In this document: positions 58,736 through 64,000 of the stretch, piece after piece
Position numbering within the stretch: position 1 is the first letter of the stretch
Layout: every line of letters starts with the position of its first letter
Notes under the pieces: model-generated
Seen by the model: the letters and a program-made list of their open reading frames with translations, nothing else
What the model was told of the DNA's origin: nothing
Databases searched by the model: none
DNA from: Mucor racemosus
Taxonomy: Eukaryota; Mucoromycota; Mucoromycetes; Mucorales; Mucoraceae
Assembly (NCBI GenBank): GCA_027405735.1
Contig: JAPEHQ010000014.1
Span: 1,426,001-1,490,000 of the forward strand
Reading direction: 5' to 3'
DNA length: 64,000 bases
Position numbers and translations under genes: made by a program

Positions 58736-59671
58736 ATTGGAGAATTTGTTTTGCAATAACAAATGGATACGAAAATGTGCATATAATGAGTGATGAAATA
58801 TTTCCCATTGCTAAGGTTTAGGCTTCTTTTAAAATGCTAATAATGTTGTACAAATAAAAGAATTCACACGTTGGTTATCTTGAAGATTTTTAATATGAGG
58901 TTAGCTGCCGTCAATATGGGATACTTAACATGTTTGAATAGACAGAACAATGACCACCAGAACATCAGAATATCATATAATCCTAATAAGAAATGGCATA
59001 GTATGCCTCAAAGTCTCAAAAAAATTCGTAAACAAAAATAAGTAAAAAAAACAAGTTAAAAAAAAAAAGACAAAAGATTAGAACAAAAAGGCAGATTTTT
59101 CATCTTCCTTGAGTAACCGTACATTCCCCTCGGTAGACTGAAAGGGAAAAGCAGCCATTGATAAGCCTGCGAGTAGTGTATGTCATTACTTTTAGTTTGT
59201 TGTACATCGAATAGCTTTTGCTTGACGTTTATTTCAAATACGTTTACAATAAACTAGTGCGGAATAAGTATTTGCAATACATTTTCATGATATTTAAAAG
59301 CAACTGAATCAAAAATTCAATAAACAATTTTTAAACATATTCATCATGCAATACTTTCCAATGGCCATACTCGAATAAGCGTCCATCTCATGTAAGATTG
59401 AGATCTACCAGTGTATTAAAATTGCAAATTTGTTACTACATACGATATATTTGTAGCATTTCCTTGATATGAATTCTATAGTGAGCATTGTCCAGAGAGT
59501 AAGGCTTGATTAATCATAATCTCTGATATTTATAATACTTTTTTTCATATAGATTATCAATTTTTTTAATGAAATTTTATTGGTATTTTTTTTTTAAAAA
59601 AAGGATGATGAATGTGAGTGTTGTGTGATGGGCGGATCAATGTATAATACAAAATCTATCTGTTATTTTAT
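58736..59671. other. Intergenic, no gene seen
   Basis: AT-rich; A-runs near 59047-59070 and T/A runs at 59589-59602 in the 3' flank of the zinc-finger gene. Confidence 0.45.
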
Positions 59672-60448
59672 TTATTTCTTAGCTACTTTGGCAGCCTTCT
59701 TGGCAGGAGCTTTCTTGGTGACAGCAGCCTTCTTAACAGGAGTTTCCTTTACAGGCTCCTCTTTTTGAGTTTCTGCCTCCTTTTTAGCTGCTTGTTCACG
59801 TTCCCATTTTCTTTGCTTTACCAATTTACGATGTGCCTTTGCCTTCTCCTTTGCCTTTTGAACCTTAGCCTCCTTCTTTTCCTTTAATCTTTGTTCTCTA
59901 AGTTCTTTATCGGCTTCAGCCTTTACTTTTTTAGCTTCAATCTTTGCCTTGATTTCCTCTGGTAAATCTTCCTCTTCCTCTTCAATTTGGGGCTTGGGGA
60001 TTCCACCATTTTTCTTCAAGTATCTTAAACGTCTCATATGATCTTTACTCTTCAAGTGTACTTCAACATGTTGAACAGTTTTCAAAACTTTATCGGGACA
60101 TACTTCACAAGTAAATGTCTCAGTACCCTCTTCCTCCTCCTCCTCTTCTTCCTCCTCTCCTTCTTCTTGTGCTTCATCCATATCTTCATCGTCGCTATCA
60201 TCGCTATCATCACTGTTATCATCCGAACCAGCATCATCAGCTAATTTGTTCATTGTTTTGATCAATGCTTTTCGTGCTCTTTTCTTGTAACGTTTGGTTT
60301 GCTCATCGTCAGAATTATCAGAATCGCTATCACTGTCAGACTCGGACTCGGAAAAGACACCAGCGAGTTTTTCTTCCTTATCATCAGCATCAAACTCTTT
60401 CTCTTCAATTTGTTGCTTTTCTAATTCTTGGCGCACACGTTTAAACAT
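59672..60448 (-). CDS. C2H2 (U1/JAZ-type) zinc-finger protein, probably nucleolar
   Basis: Intronless frame, 258 aa. An acidic first half (residues 34-110) has Ser-Asp runs (SESESDSDSDSD) and a 13-Glu-rich block, typical of CK2-phosphorylated nucleolar proteins. One zinc finger follows, FTCEVCPDK...HVEVHLKSKDH: C114, C117, H131, H137 (C-x2-C-x13-H-x5-H), the spacing of U1-type/double-stranded-RNA-binding fingers. The C-terminal 100 residues are a long Lys/Glu/Ala coiled or helical region ending in repeated KKAP/KKAA units like histone H1 tails. The make-up suggests a ribosome-biogenesis or RNA-binding role; no specific orthologue recognised. Confidence 0.75.
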   Translation of the reverse strand: MFKRVRQELEKQQIEEKEFDADDKEEKLAGVFSESESDSDSDSDNSDDEQTKRYKKRARKALIKTMNKLADDAGSDDNSDDSDDSDDEDMDEAQEEGEEEEEEEEEEGTETFTCEVCPDKVLKTVQHVEVHLKSKDHMRRLRYLKKNGGIPKPQIEEEEEDLPEEIKAKIEAKKVKAEADKELREQRLKEKKEAKVQKAKEKAKAHRKLVKQRKWEREQAAKKEAETQKEEPVKETPVKKAAVTKKAPAKKAAKVAKK

Positions 60449-61310
60449 TTTTTTTTAGATTGGTATTCTAGAAAGGATGTAAGATTTCGAAAAAAAAATC
60501 AAAAAAAGGACCATCATTACATAAATTGTAAAAGAAAGCGGGTCACAGTGGCGACGCTGTCAAAATATACACTTATTTTAAGGATAATGTAATTATTTTT
60601 AACATTTTTTATGCTTTCTTCAAGCAGATAGATAGCGTTCTTTTTATAGTAGAACGATAGATATAGCTGAATGTATATGTAGTTTTTTGTTTTGTAGAAA
60701 AATATTGATTTTTCATCTAGAAAATCAAAAAGTTTGTATACTGTGTTTGAAAATGCTAACGTAAATTCTTTGTTAAATTGATCTTCAGATGAAAATGTAC
60801 AAAAACGTAGCAAAGTGCATGTAAAAGAATATCTCAAGATAAGCAAATTTCATTATCAAAGTAATACTGTTACTCAATTTCTTGTTGAGATAATATATGG
60901 CAAATTTTTCATTTTAATGCAGTGAAAAATCAGAACCCGATATTTAAAGGATTAATTCTAGCTTATTATCGGCTGGTAAATCAGAATTACAAGGCCTGAA
61001 GTTAACTTTGACATTTCAAATATCCTCCTGTATTTTTTTATTTTGTCTTTAGTCAATGAAAACAACAATAGGAGCAACCATAATCAACCGATCCTGATTT
61101 TAAATTGAAATCCCATAAAAAAAGTTGGCACGCTCCGGTTTTGAAAACTAGATCTAGCATCAAGGCCGATTTTTTTCAAATTCAAACTTTTCTCAAGATA
61201 GATTAGGTAGGGTTAAACACTTTGAAGATCAAAGTAAATTAGTAATGTATTGTTATTTGTTTGAAAAAAAAAAAAGAGAGATGGATTTTATTAGGAAAAA
61301 AACGTCTAAA
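60449..61310. other. Intergenic, no gene seen
   Basis: Lies between the zinc-finger gene start and the FET3 3' end. A 109-codon minus-strand frame (60517-60846) is hydrophobic and AT-biased without any motif. Confidence 0.5.
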
Positions 61311-63612
61311 TTAATTCTCTTGCTGATTTTGTAGTAATGGTTTTTTATCTAGCTTTATTTGCTCATCATCCTCATCCTCATCATCTTCAGCTCCTGGATC
61401 AACCCAAACATGCCAAATCACAGTACTCATACCAACTAAAGTAGCAATGATAGCGCCCATCATAAGTGTGTTTTGAATAGGACGAACGCCATCTGGAGCA
61501 CCATCTAAATCTAAACCTTCTTTACCAGCAGCATTGCCTGTACCTGGTTGACCACCCGCAATACACATATCAATCCATTCTTGAGGTAAAGACATTGTTT
61601 CTTGTGCTAATTCAGGCGCAGTAATAAAAGTAGCAGCTAAACCAGCGGGTAAATGCCAATCAACATGACAATGAAAGAACCAAACACCTGGATTATCAGC
61701 TCTAAAACGAATCACTACAAAACCTTCAGATGGAACACCAATAGTATCACGATACGTAGGATTGCTGGGTATGTTGATAGTTTGGTTAGAGTAAATGCCA
61801 CTTCCACGAGCAATGACTTGGAAAGCATGACCATGTAAATGGACTATATACAAAATATTAATATTTAGGCTGTTTTTTTCATATGTAAATAAGGAAAACT
61901 TACAAGGATGAGGTCCATCATCAAGATTATTAATCACTAATTCCACAACTTCGTTAAGCTCAAACATGTGAGTGATACTTTGAGGCCCATAAACAGCAGT
62001 GTTATTTGCATATTCGCCAATACTTAAAAGAGTATGCAAGCTAGGAACGAGAGGAGTCAAATAAGGAATACCATTAATAACACCATGATTGAGACCATCC
62101 GTGTTTTCCATAAAATCAATTGTAAAGTTGATTTGACGATCAACTTTAAGTGCAGGAGCTTCTATCAATGGAGGAGTAAAGGCATCATCATACTGTCCCT
62201 TTTTCAAATTAGCATCATCTCGAGGAGCAAAAGGCATGCCCTTGTTGTAGTAAATAGGTGCTTCAATGTCTAAGGTTATTTGTTAGAATTTTTGGCTTGA
62301 AATTGCAAATGTTTGACATACTCATTTCAAGATCATCTGGAATATAATCAAACATAACAGGTGCCATATTTGCATGAAGACGGTAATTTTTATCTGTATT
62401 ATCTTTTGTCTTTACAAGAACAGATACACGTTGTCCTGCTGCCAAGTATACACTACTCACATGCTTTGCTTGAGTACGAATCTAACATTGCACATTAAAT
62501 TTAGAAATAAAAAAAGATGACAAATCAAATTTTCAAACTTACACCATCCACTTCAATTACATCCATTTCATGGTCATCTATACTAACACCAAAAGTAGCA
62601 ATACCAGAAACATTAATAATACGAAGTCTATATGTCTTTCCAGGTTTGAAATTAAATGTTGCATTGACATGATCATTAATCAAACCAGATTCTAAAAGAA
62701 AGATTAGATCAGGATCAGATAAGCCAAATTACATAATAAAAATGGGAGGAGGGAGAGGGTGAGTTACTCACGAGGAATAGGTTCCACTCCGTCTAAATTG
62801 TCTTCATTCATGTATTGTTCCAGGTTTGTATAAGAATCTTCATGATACCAATCTATAAAAGATGTATCAAATATAAACGAGCGGAGTTTAGTTGAGGGGA
62901 ATAACGGATTTAAACACATTGTATTACTAGAAAGTTACCTGACACTGTAATGATTTCATCTTCATCGTACTCGAATGGATCATTTGGATCGTATACAACT
63001 AAGGGTACTCTGAGGCCATCCATATATTGTACCTATGCAAATGAGAATTAAGATGATTTATAAACAGTTTTGATTTGAAATTTTACCTTGAAATGACTGT
63101 GCATCCAAAATGTACCGGCTTGTGTTACAAGGAACTCGTAGGTAAAATTGTAATTTGGAGGAATTGGGCTTTGTATACGATTATTTGGTTAGAAATTCAA
63201 GTTTTCGTGTACAATTATATTTCAGTTTTACCATTGAGTAACCATACCAGCACCATCGTAAATGTTTGTGCGATTATTTTGGTTGATTCCATGTGCATGA
63301 ATGACAGTAGGTTCATTCAATTTATTATATACGTGAATGACAAGTGTATCGTTAATATTGAGTTTGACCGGAGCAGGGCTAATTTTTCGGATGAGAAAGA
63401 GAAATCAGTTGATTTTATTGAAATTTGACCAAACAAAATACATACGGCCATTGATCATTTATACTAATAACTCTTCTTTCATGAAGGCCATCTGGATTTA
63501 CATTTTTATATTCGAGATTCCAATCATATACAACCTTCTCTGCCAAAGTACAAGAAATTGGGAGTAATAAAACTGCTGCCAATATACAAGGTATAGTAGC
63601 CAAACTCTTCAT
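61311..63612 (-). CDS. FET3: Multicopper ferroxidase (Fet3-like)
   Basis: Nine exons: 63446-63612, 63232-63378, 63087-63168, 62939-63032, 62772-62852, 62543-62691, 62322-62481, 61904-62269, 61311-61843; 1779 nt, 592 aa. Residues 1-24 are a signal peptide. All four copper-ligand motifs are intact: HAHG (with INQ), WMHSHF, HLHGHAF and HCHVDWH. A leucine follows the last motif at the type-1 copper axial position, as in Fet3. Near the C-terminus is one membrane helix (LMMGAIIATLVGMSTVIWHVWV) and a short acidic cytosolic tail. Fet3 oxidises Fe(II) at the cell surface and hands Fe(III) to the permease Ftr1. In Mucorales FTR1 often lies next to FET3, so the neighbour just beyond the right edge is worth checking. 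A GATA-type iron site lies 122 bp upstream. Laccase is the alternative, but the membrane anchor favours ferroxidase. Confidence 0.93.
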
Positions 63613-64000
63613 CTACAAGTATTTTTGGAAACACAAAAAAAAAAAAAAAGGATATCCATCATCTCAAACAAGTTCCATCATGTCGTTATAAAAATACGGA
63701 CCAGGGACTGTGTTTCCTTTGTGTGTCAGAAGAATCTGATAAGATTAATCAACTGATCAAACAGGACGGACAGAGGGGGGAGGGTTGGGAGGGGGGCGGG
63801 GGGAGAAGTGAGGGGAGTTGAGGAAGAAAAATCTTTGAAACATCGACTCATTTTTGTATACAAAAAAAAAAACCCTGTTGAAACTTTGTACTTTCTCCCT
63901 TTCTTTCTTTTTATTTCCATATACAAAAGAGAACATGGAATTTAACAAGGCGTTTTTTCATTATATCTTACCAAAGATCAATAGTACAAGCATTTTATCT
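63613..64000. other. FET3 upstream region
   Basis: Contains the GATA site and an unusual G-rich stretch at 63768-63825 (several runs of three to seven G). No other gene seen before the window ends. Confidence 0.55.
63734..63742 (+). promoter_or_regulatory. GATA-factor site of iron-repressor type (ATCTGATAA) upstream of FET3
   Basis: ATCTGATAA, followed by GATTAATC, lies about 122 bp upstream of the FET3 ATG. It matches ATCWGATAA, the extended site of the fungal iron-responsive GATA repressors that silence ferroxidase/permease genes in iron-replete cells. A second copy (ATCAGATAA, 62714-62722) falls in a FET3 intron. Confidence 0.45.

Overview
This window looks like nuclear DNA of an early-diverging filamentous fungus, most likely Mucoromycota (Mucorales-like). 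The DNA is very AT-rich. Genes carry many short introns of about 50-80 bp with GT/AG ends; the last intron of the CK2-beta gene shows a CTAAC branch-like motif followed by a poly-pyrimidine tract. The proteins are clearly eukaryotic and fungal (FET3 ferroxidase, SSA-type HSP70, glutamine-rich NOT1, CYS3/MetR-like bZIP). The species cannot be named from the sequence. All calls come from reading the sequence, with family comparisons from memory and no database search.

Layout. 1-6.8 kb is gene-dense: a 3'-cut minus-strand gene of unknown function, a UPF0014/FetB-ALS3 family membrane protein (6 exons), a membrane-anchored RING-CH E3 ligase (3 exons) and a bZIP sulphur-regulator-like factor whose 3' flank has an unusual ATTCAACAT cluster. 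7-17 kb is gene-poor and built of decayed repeats, including a 4.4-kb CACTA-like element carrying a broken copy of dynein intermediate chain sequence. 17.2-18.9 kb holds a small Cys-containing protein and METTL5, the 18S rRNA m6A methyltransferase. 19-26 kb is mostly empty apart from a Cys-rich acidic protein at 25.1 kb. 26.4-32.1 kb is a LINE with both ORFs open, a poly(A) tail and a perfect 16-bp target duplication. 34.7-38.4 kb has HSP70 and CK2-beta, transcribed divergently. 38.4-46.1 kb is repeats, including a second dynein-fragment copy interrupted by a solo LTR. 46.2-53.75 kb has a single-pass membrane protein and the CCR4-NOT scaffold NOT1. 54-59.6 kb is repeats again. 59.7-63.6 kb has a zinc-finger nucleolar-type protein and FET3.

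Function. Two genes may touch iron or metal handling: FET3 at the right and the FetB/ALS3-type permease at the left. Each has an ATCWGATAA-type GATA site upstream, but that motif also occurs elsewhere in the window. The other genes are housekeeping functions (mRNA decay, rRNA modification, kinase regulation, chaperone). Most repeats occur as two related copies, direct or inverted, and several are nested in one another, so part of the insertion order can be read.
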